The notes under the pieces are model-generated. The model worked only from the letters and a program-made list of their open reading frames with translations. It did no database searches and was not told where the DNA came from. Shown piece after piece: positions 50,101-58,700 of a stretch of DNA of 64,000 bases (position 1 is its first letter; each line of letters opens with the position of its first letter). A program made the position numbers and the translations under genes. The stretch is from NCBI RefSeq assembly GCF_011694815.1, contig NZ_CP050177.1, positions 1,550,001 through 1,614,000 of the forward strand, given 5' to 3'. This stretch comes from Streptomyces liangshanensis. GTDB taxonomy: Bacteria; Actinomycetota; Actinomycetes; Streptomycetales; Streptomycetaceae.

Positions 50101-53100
50101 GGCGGATCAGGGCACCCGGCCGGGACAGGTCTCCCAGGGCCAGCGCGGCGGCCCGCCCGGGCTTCAGCCGGCGGGTGGGCAGCGGATCACGCAGCCGCGC
50201 GTACGGGTTGGGGACGCCCGGCGCGTGCGGGTCGACCGGGGGCGCGTGGGCGGCGGGGACGCTGATCAGCACCTGCCCGGTCCGCGGACCGCCCCGGGCG
50301 GCGGTCCCGTCCGGCCGCGTGCCGATCAGGACGTCCTGCGGCCGGCTGAAGACGAACGGCTGGGTCCCGAGCAGTCCGAGTGTGGCGGTGCCGCGCAGCA
50401 GCCCGCGGAAGCGCCAGTAACCCCCGTGGTTCACGGTGAGGGTGAGGTCGTAGCGGTAGAGGTGCGCGGGTCCCGTACTGATCGCCATGGGCTCGTTGGT
50501 GGCCGTCGAGCCGAATCCGCTCTCCGCCTCGGCCTGCCGCCCGCCGCGCCAGCCCGCCGCCAGCGTCCCCGCGTTGTGGGGGGTGTTGATGTCGTCGGTG
50601 CTGGGGTCCCGCAGGGACAGCTGCCCCTCCAGGCCCCCTTCCAGGACCCGTTTGGCGCCCTTCTGGCCGTCGAGCCGTTCCACGCCGATGGAGCTGAAGC
50701 GCAGTTTGAGGTCGTTCTGGATCCCGGCGAACCTCCGGCCGGTCAGCTCGCCGCGCAGCCAGATGTAGCGGTGTCCCTGGCCGAAGGCGCCCGCCTCGAC
50801 GAGCCGGATCCTGATGCCGGTCGTCGTCAGCGGTTCGAGGCTCCCCGCCACGCTCTGGTGGGCGAGGACCGACAGGACCTCCAGGGTGTTGGCCACCGCC
50901 GTCCGGTACTCGACGTCGCTGCCCCACCGCTTGGGCGTGGGCCGGGCGAACGCCGCCGGGACCGGGGAGTCCAGCAGGGCCCTGAGCCGCTCGGCCCTGC
51001 TCCTGCGGGACAGGGAGGGCGGGGCGAGCTGGTCGAGGGGCGCGACCAGGCCCGGGTACGCGGCGGCGAGCGAGGCGATCACGTCGTCGGCGAAGTCGTC
51101 CAGCAGGGTGGCGCCCGTCCCGTCCCCCGTGTCGCGGGTACGGAGACCGTCGGCGTGCGTGAACTCCTCGACCCGGTGCATGCCGAGGGTCGGCGGCCGG
51201 TCGCGGGTGAGGTAGGCGGGGGCGAACGGCTCGGGGGACCGGAGCGCGAGCGCCGTACCGTCGTCCCAGCCGGCCAGCCGGCGCGCCTCCGTCCTCGTCA
51301 TCCGGTCGACGCTCCAGGTGTGGAACCGGCGGGGCGGGGCGGTGCTGCCGCCGTGCCGTACGTACACCGTCTTCTTCACCAGGTAGAGCCCCGTGGGGTC
51401 GCCCTTCACCTGGCCGGACGACTTGACGGCCGCGGAGCCGCCGAGGACGGCCGCGCGGGACACGGAGAAGAGGTAGCGGAAGTTGGGCCCGAACTGGAGC
51501 CGCAGGTTGAGCACTCCGTCGCCCAGGTCGAAGAGGTTGAAGGCCGGTCCCGCCACCCCGTCGATGCCGAAGGCCGCCGTCCGCCCCAGGCTGCGTTCGT
51601 TGCGGACCGTGGAGATCTTGATGTCGCGCATCTCCGCGTCGGACGTCTCCATGATCAGGGTCGCCTGCCCCGGCACCACCTTCACCACGAAGAAGCCGAG
51701 TGGCGTCTTCTCCTTGTCGTCGGCGAACAGCGGGACCGTGGTGACCCGGCCGCCCCCGAGGGCCGGGCCGTGCCGCTCGAAGGTGCCGGTGGAGAAGAAG
51801 GTGTCCAGCTCGGCGTGGGCGTGGGAGCCGGGTCCCACGCCGATCTCGGCGGCCGCCCAGTCACGGATCTGGGACAGCGGGCCGAACCCTTCGGTGCGCA
51901 CCAGGCGGTACGCGGAGTTCTGGTCGAGCCGCATCGAGCGGGGCACGCGGCCGGGGGCCGCCACCTTCGTGACGTTGTCCGGCAGCCGGGCGGTGAGGCC
52001 GTCCCGTACGCCGAAGCCGAAGTCGGCCGGATCGCGCCCGCCGGCGCGCGAGCGGGTCACCACGGGCTGTCCGCCGACGTCGGTGACCCGGACCTCGTAG
52101 AAGACGTGGTCCAGGTGGACGTGCGAGCCGTCGAGGGAGCGGGTCTCCATCTGGTAGGTGCTCTGGTCGGTCTGCGTGTAGCCGACCTTGGTGCTGAACG
52201 CGGCGCGCAGGCCGAGCCGCCCGTACCCGCCGAAGGCGAGCGCGCCCGCGGGGCCGATCGGACCGCCGAGCGCGATCTGCGTGGTGGTCTGCATGTTCTT
52301 GCTCTGCCCGGCGGTGATGACCTCGCGGTGCATCATGTCCACCTTGCTCGGGCCGCCGTAGTCGTCGGCGAACCTCTCCCACCGGCCGTAGTGGCGGGTG
52401 GAGATCGTGAGCAGCCTGCGCTGTCCGAGAAGGCTGGTGTACGGGAAGGCGCGGCCGTCGCCGGTGAAGGTCTTGGGCTGGTCGACGAGCGCGCGCGACA
52501 CGTCGGTCCACAGGCCGGTGTCCGCGGGGGCGCCGGGCTCTTTGTCCTTCGGCTGTACGAGACGGTCGTTCCCGAGCGTCTCCCGGATCTCGCTCACGAC
52601 CTGGACGGTGCCGCGCAGGACGACGTCGCTGTGCCCGAAGGTGGTGGAGGCCTGGAGGAGTTCGGCCAGGATCGAGTCGGGCTGGCCGGGCAGGAGCGAC
52701 TCGACGTCGTCGATGTAGGCGGGCATGCGGCTGCCGTCGTCGAAGGTGACGGGAACCCGCCGGGTGTCCGGGGGGCGGGTGAGGGTGGGGTCGACGTGGG
52801 GCGGCCGGGTGCGGTCGAGGGTGGTGGTGATCCACTCCTTGGGCTTCTTCCGCGGCGGGTCGGGGGGAGGGTCGGCGGGCGGGGGTGGCGGGGGCGGGGT
52901 GCCTTCGAGGCCGGTGTCCTTCGCGTCGTCCGTCGCCTTCGCGGTCTCGGTGTCCGGGACTTCCGCCGCGAGAGGCACGTCGGTGAGCGGCGTGTTGGTG
53001 AGTGACGTCTCGGTGAGCGGGAGGGGCTTGGGCGGGACGGGCGCGTACGGCTCGGCTCCGGGCAGCCGGGCGGTGCTCTCGGTCCGTACGGGAGCGGGGG

Positions 53101-54916
53101 GCGCGGAAGCGGGCGGCGGCGGCGCGCTCGTACCGGACGGGGCAGCGGTCGCCGGGGCGGGGGAAGTGGCGGGAGTGGGGGGTGGGATGTCGCCGACGAG
53201 GGCGCCGAGCAGGCTGAGGTGACGGCCGCGCAGGCCGCTCTGCGCGAGCCCGTCGGGGGCGGGTTTGGTGTAGTCGCCCAGGAGGCTTCCCGCGACGTCG
53301 GGGCGGTGGGGAGCGGTCGCGTGCCGGCTCTCGTCCCGCAGCCCCAGTTGGTGGGTGATCTCGTGCGCGTAGTCGAGGGGCTCCGCGTCGGCCCACCAGC
53401 GCGACTGGGTCATCTGCTGGCCGGGCCCGACAAGGCGGACGTTCAGGCCGTGGGGGTGCGGGTCGAACGCGACGTGCTCGACGGTGACATGGAGCAGGTC
53501 GCCGTTGGGCAGCCGGTATCCGGGAGCGTTGAGGTACTCCGCCACCCCCGCGTCCAGTGCGGCCCGGACGCTCTCCGGCAGTCCGTTCCCCTCCTCGGCC
53601 CCGACCAGGACCGTCAGGTCGGTGACCCACTGGCCGTCGTACGCGAACCGGCGTACGTCGAACTTCGACCGCACCACGAACTGCGTCGTCCGTCCGGGCT
53701 GTCGGGGATCGGGCGGGGCGGAGACGGGATCGACCCACGTGTGCGAGCGGGTGACGACCTCGGCGCCCGCACGGGCCGCGGACCAGTCGGGACCGCCGCC
53801 TCCCGGCGGAGCCGCGAACGGGGCCGGACCGCCGCCTTCCCGGGGAACAGCGCCTCCGGGGCCGCCGCCGGACCCGTTCGCGCTCCCGCCGCGTGTCCCG
53901 CCGGGCGGGGGAAGCGTGTTGAGGCCGCCCGCCGGCTTCGGGGTCGCGAAGAACGTCCTGTTCACCCACGTACCGGCGCCCTCGATTCCCGACTCCGCGC
54001 CCCGGTCGAAGATCCCGCTCGTCCCGGAGCCGACGAACGTCTCCCACTTGAAGGCCCAGGTCCCGGTGAGGATCCCGTTGACGAACACCTCGGCCACCGA
54101 TTCGCCGAGGCCGTGGACCAGGAACGTGGCCGGCGGGTCGTAGAGACCGTCGAAGAGTTTGGAGGGCAGCGGGTCGTTCCTGGGCAGGTCCCCGAAGAGG
54201 TCGGGCCCGCCCTTGAGCCGCTTCTTGAAGAAGTCGGCCCCGCCGGCGAAGACGCTGGTGAAGAGTCCGGCCGCCGCTCCGAACAGGGCCGCCTTCCCGA
54301 CGTCGGACCAGTCGATGCCGGGCGGTCTGCGCCCCACCGGGTTCAGCGCCATCTGCGCGAGTTTGACGGCGAGGGTCTGGATGGCCTCCTCCAGCGCCTC
54401 GCTGAAGGTCGGCATGATGTGCGTCATCCGTACGAGGCGGTCGACCACCAGCAGGACGGCGAAGCGGCTCCGGGCCCTGGCCAGGGCCGCCTGGGACAGG
54501 GAGGTCCCGCCGGTGAAGGCCGCCAGCGCGGCCAGGATCGCCAACTCGATGAGCAGCATGACGATTTCGGAGATGATCTCCCACTTCGCCTCCTGGATCT
54601 TCATCGAGTAGGCCGTCTGGCCGTCGGCGATGTCGTCGAGCTCGTCGACCATCCGCTGGAGGTGGTTCACCCCCCCGTCGTCGGTGAGCAGCGACAACCC
54701 GTCGACGTAGCGCTTCGCCACGTCCGGCGGCAGGGCGCTGCCCGCCTCCTGGACGGATCGCTGGACGGCGTCGCGCAGTCCCGTGATCCGCTTCCCGAGG
54801 TTGGTGTAGAGGGAACGGCTCTCCCACGCCAGGTTCTCCCTGGCCTCCAACGGCATTTCGCCGAGGAGGATCCAGAGCATGGTCCTGACGTCCGCGGGAA
54901 AGTTGATCTCCTGCAC
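44102..54916 (-). CDS. Giant T7SS polymorphic protein, 3604 aa, with active and dead OTU modules
   Basis: A paralogue of the 4971-aa protein, GTG-started directly after its WXG-like partner. Residues 1-340 are the CpnT-like helical domain. Residues about 380-610 are a metzincin: H518-E-x-x-H522-x-x-G-x-x-D528, with the Met-turn apparently Leu (GSLLGDY). A Pro-rich linker (610-760) and a beta-rich region (to about 2450) follow, then an Ala-rich coiled coil (2475-2705). An OTU-like unit has DGDA with A2759 in place of Cys but keeps H2955. A second has TGEC with C3043 and H3258, apparently active. Next are eight consecutive Arg (about 3350) and an NDKSGRYM unit (about 3400). The last 125 residues match the end of the other giant. 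I infer an exported effector. Confidence 0.85.
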   Translation of the reverse strand: MQEINFPADVRTMLWILLGEMPLEARENLAWESRSLYTNLGKRITGLRDAVQRSVQEAGSALPPDVAKRYVDGLSLLTDDGGVNHLQRMVDELDDIADGQTAYSMKIQEAKWEIISEIVMLLIELAILAALAAFTGGTSLSQAALARARSRFAVLLVVDRLVRMTHIMPTFSEALEEAIQTLAVKLAQMALNPVGRRPPGIDWSDVGKAALFGAAAGLFTSVFAGGADFFKKRLKGGPDLFGDLPRNDPLPSKLFDGLYDPPATFLVHGLGESVAEVFVNGILTGTWAFKWETFVGSGTSGIFDRGAESGIEGAGTWVNRTFFATPKPAGGLNTLPPPGGTRGGSANGSGGGPGGAVPREGGGPAPFAAPPGGGGPDWSAARAGAEVVTRSHTWVDPVSAPPDPRQPGRTTQFVVRSKFDVRRFAYDGQWVTDLTVLVGAEEGNGLPESVRAALDAGVAEYLNAPGYRLPNGDLLHVTVEHVAFDPHPHGLNVRLVGPGQQMTQSRWWADAEPLDYAHEITHQLGLRDESRHATAPHRPDVAGSLLGDYTKPAPDGLAQSGLRGRHLSLLGALVGDIPPPTPATSPAPATAAPSGTSAPPPPASAPPAPVRTESTARLPGAEPYAPVPPKPLPLTETSLTNTPLTDVPLAAEVPDTETAKATDDAKDTGLEGTPPPPPPPADPPPDPPRKKPKEWITTTLDRTRPPHVDPTLTRPPDTRRVPVTFDDGSRMPAYIDDVESLLPGQPDSILAELLQASTTFGHSDVVLRGTVQVVSEIRETLGNDRLVQPKDKEPGAPADTGLWTDVSRALVDQPKTFTGDGRAFPYTSLLGQRRLLTISTRHYGRWERFADDYGGPSKVDMMHREVITAGQSKNMQTTTQIALGGPIGPAGALAFGGYGRLGLRAAFSTKVGYTQTDQSTYQMETRSLDGSHVHLDHVFYEVRVTDVGGQPVVTRSRAGGRDPADFGFGVRDGLTARLPDNVTKVAAPGRVPRSMRLDQNSAYRLVRTEGFGPLSQIRDWAAAEIGVGPGSHAHAELDTFFSTGTFERHGPALGGGRVTTVPLFADDKEKTPLGFFVVKVVPGQATLIMETSDAEMRDIKISTVRNERSLGRTAAFGIDGVAGPAFNLFDLGDGVLNLRLQFGPNFRYLFSVSRAAVLGGSAAVKSSGQVKGDPTGLYLVKKTVYVRHGGSTAPPRRFHTWSVDRMTRTEARRLAGWDDGTALALRSPEPFAPAYLTRDRPPTLGMHRVEEFTHADGLRTRDTGDGTGATLLDDFADDVIASLAAAYPGLVAPLDQLAPPSLSRRSRAERLRALLDSPVPAAFARPTPKRWGSDVEYRTAVANTLEVLSVLAHQSVAGSLEPLTTTGIRIRLVEAGAFGQGHRYIWLRGELTGRRFAGIQNDLKLRFSSIGVERLDGQKGAKRVLEGGLEGQLSLRDPSTDDINTPHNAGTLAAGWRGGRQAEAESGFGSTATNEPMAISTGPAHLYRYDLTLTVNHGGYWRFRGLLRGTATLGLLGTQPFVFSRPQDVLIGTRPDGTAARGGPRTGQVLISVPAAHAPPVDPHAPGVPNPYARLRDPLPTRRLKPGRAAALALGDLSRPGALIRPGDLAGPVPDGTLPPVGGRGSRLFRELQQHPFLTMGVVVPPALLAAVDDLVRGASGGAWQLSEGGAPAREAVLRGFTPQSMTATFDQSSGRLGWSVSGVMAKSPYTTLWATFRHLTVVDGIRPLGKAVPLDTEMTLGGTQQASGKISKSRTTFFGGQLGYARSHSIGPALLGTYALVASPWSSSATRSRNVVRTVVTDLNRKGFGRHVLVAGDTEHWMALRSSLVGRHAVGKPWVPRSLAGADGMMTTVPGGWLAHVPEKSAYLTGLIDDGMGGVPRYTLRGWSPQPWLRGNTIDTYPVNALDPKEVLAAFVREVRALGLDDTDQERIRTLVSARVLRALDKELTGGTETGGPGSGPGSSIPVRTGGWGWYSFRIGTRHVRARVQLIPGTPTLEMLDHGVELEENRRAIETVVEGSDATSGSDLGVAIGEGVHTGTSTAAGAGPTYSETGSSRRTVAANNTTTTMTVHRVASTEPYAVTSTPYRMRITLEVDETAGSTPGEAEGPGSAAPERGRFRGRRTIVEEGDVGTLRENVPLSLMVPDGDTGPDPSASGGTDGAADDWLAPPALDGLAPPRLGHDPSLLGPDVRRADGTTGPFTWPGIGLDVRGFVGKANLRAANNYAIKRSYDAGFSLDGPDPLGRAKDTGLTRLGTGSAQVLEDGTGDAALAAYFHRAVTVQAYQVAGLTEKSLAGTETARLDLYAKPDFGGARLLTVADGMKMEVIRRVSKGAGTSAGQENTQDTALGGGVLVSSEHTGLNQLGVSGTGPYDSGGDSVTVATDHLASINVKPKTGRSFLFAVPTRWLSVADVHRGTKDTALGRWVRGTFGAAASTLSTASSDTYALAWIRDDIARELGLITDRNFPPGVDAAWDAVTTASKAWIAADTAYWDRRRTAVDLIAERDTAQARSDAARARVQATQPPRDRAAAAVTAAANAVTDARRDAATERAADDLLVTAAREALDAVDDSRPDHDGWAEILDAQRDAAGAALATAERETAGRRRAADLRIQEAGAGKADADRRLATLDTALADANADVAASTARRDTARTALAALRAELDGLRDTAERAAAEYHRVRAATDRLTRWHQRAAAHGAPPPPGAPPEPPAVTYQAPPKAPDPAVPPRPRYTRTDTAAGRELTSPAQERYLLGEVPRDGDAFLHALIAALHAADPGLLADAGIDPGDPAAALARTRLLLAARLADPADADLLDWLAPDDTDTFTEAEVAALAADAATDLGLGAPGGTSAPRREFEALGGVLPHSLDLGPAARAALTATQVTRPPAAGRTVWDDAAADLLPMLAARTFGVRVTVVLEDGTALVHPAVRRDGDTGLLTVLQDGAEHRVRDVVLSLEDRHYRPAVPVGSEERTPAPKDAEDPVPPKGAEVPVPPEDTAVPPPSTDTSEAPPPPPVPPLVSPSPKGGSGTRVAPPARGVPVRVPATGECLLYSFLASDPRTVRDALPGAAALDPETYDWLGDPVRVRLELRAHAQAHSATGVLPPGRSRAVVDAMRSFVAAYVRDSGGRLPAEVLGQLRRTTTAPFAARVAGLRRDALVELLVHHGADPDTLGPLDEGRLRDELLAVRTASTAPLDDVEFRELLHAVEHWRDFWSDATGEAFLPLLAHALAVRVDVARDGTLVTQVGPDDAARRIEVAYNGSDHYNGAVLYGGSVLPKRVKPEERDTEGDVRLNPLWTPLDEVDPDLLVTAGEDAVWLYTVTEDGRVLVGSERPSAIITPEQFDALLAGMRSRHRRRRRRRRAMTADKLRACLDGLGHTGIAAGFAAEGRTRPGRSRVSGEFRWNAERQRWTVNDKSGRYMSDQVRPGLDAAEAAVWLENVALLFSDRLGVVVVPDQVKTAAPERHPPPVAASSSAVSAGAVGDRFADALLEAMGTVDALGDRRPDWFLPEDDLPTAQLTAVGVPLTAGQLAESVLLGGTLNTAGLNLTRPQQLRLLLRRGSPPARENVDTTAEALAQALGIVIEWTGADGVVRRYGSGSGPVVRFSFDA

Positions 54917-55288
54917 TCAGTGCTTCCCGCCGCCGGGGTCGCCGGATCCAGGGCCGGGATCCGCGGTCCGCCGCCGATGGTCCTCGATCCGTTCGACGGC
55001 GTCGTTCCGCGCGCCCTCGATGGATTCCAGGTTCATCAGGGTCGCGGCCACCAGCGCGTCGAGGGCGTCGTGCAGCGCGGTGCCGATGCGCAGGCAGTAC
55101 TCGTTGTTGTCGTTGTAGCGGGGGCGGACCGAGCGGGCGAAGTCGTCGGTCCAGCCCGGCCATTCGGTGTAGGTGTTCTCCTCCGCCCGGAAGTCGGCGC
55201 CGAGTTGCCTCGCCATCAGCGGCAGCGCCCGCATCCCCTCGATGCCCCGCCGCAGGGCGGCGGGATCGGCCTCGAACACCCCGCTCAC
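54917..55288 (-). CDS. WXG-like partner of the 3604-aa protein (123 aa)
   Basis: A paralogue of the 129-aa protein. Its EWPGWTDDFARSVRPRYNDNNEYC motif aligns with the other without gaps. Its GTG overlaps the stop of the YbaB-like gene (GTGA), and its own stop abuts the GTG of the giant gene (TGAGTG). Two long helices, a WPG turn and a Gly/Pro/His tail fit an ESAT-6-type partner. It probably forms a heterodimer with the CpnT-like domain of the giant, by analogy with other T7SS substrates. Confidence 0.75.
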   Translation of the reverse strand: MSGVFEADPAALRRGIEGMRALPLMARQLGADFRAEENTYTEWPGWTDDFARSVRPRYNDNNEYCLRIGTALHDALDALVAATLMNLESIEGARNDAVERIEDHRRRTADPGPGSGDPGGGKH

Positions 55289-55761
55289 GGCGTGCCTCTC
55301 CCCCGCGTGCGGCGGTCGTCCGGGTCCTCGTGGATCTCGTCGCGCAGCCGGTCGCTCCCCGGGCGGGAGGCGCCGTTGCCGGGTCCGCCGTCGAACGCCG
55401 AGCCGAAGATCCGCTCCCAGTCGACGTCGATCCCGGTGAACTCCGGTACCTGCCCGCTGGGCCGGGTCAGGGGCGCGAACGTCTCCATCACCCGATGGGC
55501 CATCTCGGCCCGGCCCTGCTCGGTGGCCTCGAGGACCGAGGCCGCCAACTGGGCTGCGTTCATGGTCAGGTACTTGCCGTCGAGGAACTTCAGCGCGGCC
55601 AGCTCCCCCTGGGGGCCGACCGTGACCTCGACGGCGCGGTCCCGGGACCGTACGGTGGCCGACGCCTGGCGCAGCTCGCTCTCGGCCCGCCCGACGGCCG
55701 CCTGTACGGCTTCGAGTTCGGCCATGGCCCGCGCCACCCGCTGGTCGATGGGCTCGTTCAC
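55285..55761 (-). CDS. YbaB/EbfC-like small protein in the T7SS operon
   Basis: A 158-aa protein. The GTG at 55761 overlaps the stop of the AAWKG gene (GTGA), which favours it over the ATG 42 nt upstream. An N-terminal helix (DQRVARAMAELEAVQAAVGRAESELRQASATV) is followed by VEVTVGPQGELAALKFLDGKYLTMNAAQLAASVLEATEQGRAEM, the YbaB/EbfC strand-helix pattern. YbaB itself binds DNA as a nucleoid protein, but members in actinobacterial ESX loci (EspL-like) accompany secretion genes and may chaperone substrates. The C-terminus is Gly/Arg/Asp-rich. Confidence 0.8.
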   Translation of the reverse strand: MNEPIDQRVARAMAELEAVQAAVGRAESELRQASATVRSRDRAVEVTVGPQGELAALKFLDGKYLTMNAAQLAASVLEATEQGRAEMAHRVMETFAPLTRPSGQVPEFTGIDVDWERIFGSAFDGGPGNGASRPGSDRLRDEIHEDPDDRRTRGRGTP

Positions 55762-58700
55762 CGGCCGATCACCGCCGGTGCCCCGCCCTCGTCGGTCCCC
55801 CACACGTCTTCCTCCTCCTGCACCCAGGCGTCCCGGGCGCGGTCGCCGCTCTGCGTCTGTGTCTGGCCCTGGCCGCTTCCGCCGCCGCCCATGGGGAAGG
55901 GCGTGCCGCCGGTGGTGGGGCCGTTCCTGGGGACCGTGATCTCGCGGTCGTCGTAGAGCCGGCCGGCCGCGCCGCTCGTGGCGGTGCGGGCGCCGCGGTT
56001 GCTGACGACCTGCCCGCCGTCGATCACGTTGCGGACCCGTTCGGAGGTCGACTGTCCCTGTTGTCCGCCGCCGCCCGCGCCGCCCATCCCGCCCATGGGC
56101 ATGCCGCCCATCGGCATCCCGCCCGCCCCGGCGCCGCCGCTGCCGCCCGGGAGCGACCCGGTGTTCAGGGGGGTCCCGTTCATGGGCGCGCCGGCGAGGT
56201 CACCGGCCGCTCCCGCGAGCGCGGTGTCGTGCGGCGACTCGTACGGGAGGTCGTCGTACAGCTCCTCCTCGTACGTGTGCGAGCCGTACTGGGGTGTCCC
56301 CTGCGAGGACGAGCCGTACGGGCCGGGGCCCGCGCCGCTGCCGCCGGGGTCGTTGAGGTAGCCCGAACTGGTCGTGCCGTCCGGGTGGGTGGTGGTGCTG
56401 ATGCCCGTACGGGGGTCGACGGTCGTGGTGCTGCCGTCGGGGAACTCCCTGACCAGGCGGCCCTGGTCGTCGAGGTGGGAGACGCTGCCGTCGGGGTTGG
56501 GCAGGGTGTCACCGGAGTTGAGCGGGCCGGTGACGGAGGTGCCGTCGGGGCGGGTGAGGGTCGCCGTGTGCGTGTCGGGGTCGATGGTCGTGCGGCTGCC
56601 GTCGGGGAAGTCGGTGACGATCCGGCCGCGCGGGTCCAGGTGGGAGGTGCCGGCGTCCGGGTTGAGCAGTCCGTCGCCCTGGTACACGGGGCCGTTGATG
56701 GCCGAAGGCGACAGATCGGACGGGAACAGGGAACCAGGGGGGCGGGTCGACGGGTCGCCGCCGTTGAGCATGCCCTGCGACGCGCGCCGGTACTCGGCCT
56801 CGGCCTGCTTCCGCTCCTCGTCCTGTTCCTTCTGCCTGGCGTCCTGCTCCGCCTCCAGTTCGGCCTGCTTGGCCTCCTGCTTGGCCTCCTGCTCGGCCTG
56901 CTTGGCCTCCTGCTCACTCCTGAGCTGGTCCTGCTTCTTCTCCTGCTCGGCCTGCTTCTGCTCCTGCTCCTTCTCCTTGGCCTCCTGCTTCGCCTCCTGT
57001 TCGGCCTGCGCCTCCTCCTGCTTCTTCTCCTGCTCGGCCTGCTTCTGTTCCTGTTCGTTCCTGAGCTGCTCCTGCTCCGCCTTCTGTTCCTTCTCCTTCG
57101 CCTCCTGCTTGGCCTCCTGCTTCGCCTGGAGCTCGGCCTGCTTGGCCTCCTGCTCCTTCTCCTTGGCCTCCTGTTCCTTCTTCGCCTTCTCCTGCTCCGC
57201 CTTCGCCTGATTCATCTGGAGGAGCTGCATCTGCTCCTGACGCGCCTGCGCCTCCTCCTGCTTCTTCTCCTGCTCGGCCTGTTTCTCCTCCTGCTTCCGT
57301 TCCTGTTCGGCCTGCTTGGCCTCCTGCTCCTTCTCCTTCTCCTCCTGCTTCCGCTCCTGCTCGGCCTGCTTCGCCTCCTGCTCCTTCTCCTTCTCCTCCT
57401 GCTTGGCCTCCTGCTCCTTCTCCTTCTTGTCCTGCTCCTGGTCGCGCCGGGCCTGTTCCTCCTTGGCCTCCCGGTCGCGGCGGGCCTGCTCCTCCTTGGC
57501 CTCCTTCTCCTTCCGCTCCTGCTCGGCCTTGGCCTCGGCCTCCTTCGTGGCCAGTTCCTCCTTGGCGGCCTTCTCCTTGGCCTCGGCCTCGGCCTTGGCC
57601 GCCGCGGCGGCGGCCGCCGCGGCCGCCGCCTGGTCCTTCTGCCACTGGATGAAGTCCTTCTGCTCCTGCTTCTCCTGGTCGGCCTTGTCGTCGGCGTAGG
57701 AGGTCGACAGATCCTCCGTACTCCTGGTCTTGACCGTCCCCAGGTCGAAGCCGGAGGTGCTCCAACTGTTGTGGATCTTCCGCAGCGCCTCGTTGGCCGG
57801 GGTGACCAGGTTGTCGACGACCGAGGCCTCCCAGTTCGCGATCGCCCGCTCCCCCACCGCCTTCCAGGTGGCGAGGGTGTCCAATTGCCCGAAGCTGTGC
57901 CCCTGGCCCAGCTCGAAAGCGTTCTGGTCGAAGGCCGCCGTGGTGTGGTACGTGGTGTGCCAGGAGGTCGCGGCGCCGCTGCCGCTGCTGTTCACCTTGT
58001 AGGTGATCTGCTTGATGTTGCGTTCCCACACGTGGTCGGTGATACGGATCAGCAGGTCGTGGAGCCAGCGGAGCGGGTTGCCCATGTAGAGCTCCCAGTC
58101 CATCCACCGGCGGTGCAGTTCCACGACGGCGTTACGGAAGTCCGTCTTCGCCTGGCGGATCTCGTTGCCCTGGACGGACCCGACGGTCCCGGCCGGCCGC
58201 ATGTCCTTCGCGTAGCCGTCGTACTGCTTGCCGAGCGTGTGGATCAGGTTCCAGAAGACGCCGGCCGCCTGTCCGGCCCACGCCTCGTTCTCCTCGCGGC
58301 CCACCCGGCCGAGCCAGTCGTCCACGGCGGCCTTGCGGTCCACGAAGAACTGGGCCGCGCGGTCGAACGCGTCGGCGGCCACGTCGAACGACGACAGGGT
58401 GACGGCCTGGTCGTTCGGCACGCTCAGGGTGTTCCAGCCGAACCCGTGGGTGCCGTTCTCCTCGTACAGCAGCGCCTCCAGGGCCCTGCCGGTGCCGTAG
58501 CTGTACTGCGTGAGCGCCTCGGTGCTCCAGGTGGCCTTGGCGCCCGACAGTCCCAGGTGGTTGTCGTACTGACTCTTGAACTCGCCGCCCTCCACGACGC
58601 CGCCGGCCGGCGGCCCGCCGCTGCTCTTGTCGCCGAGCAGTGTGAAACGCGCCTTGTACATGGAGACCTGAGAGCCCGTGGCGGCGTTGTCGCTGCTGGT

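Noticed and set aside
46832..53005. A 2057-codon open frame on the plus strand
   Set aside because: It is antisense to the 3604-aa gene, with Arg/Gly-rich composition and no recognisable motif.
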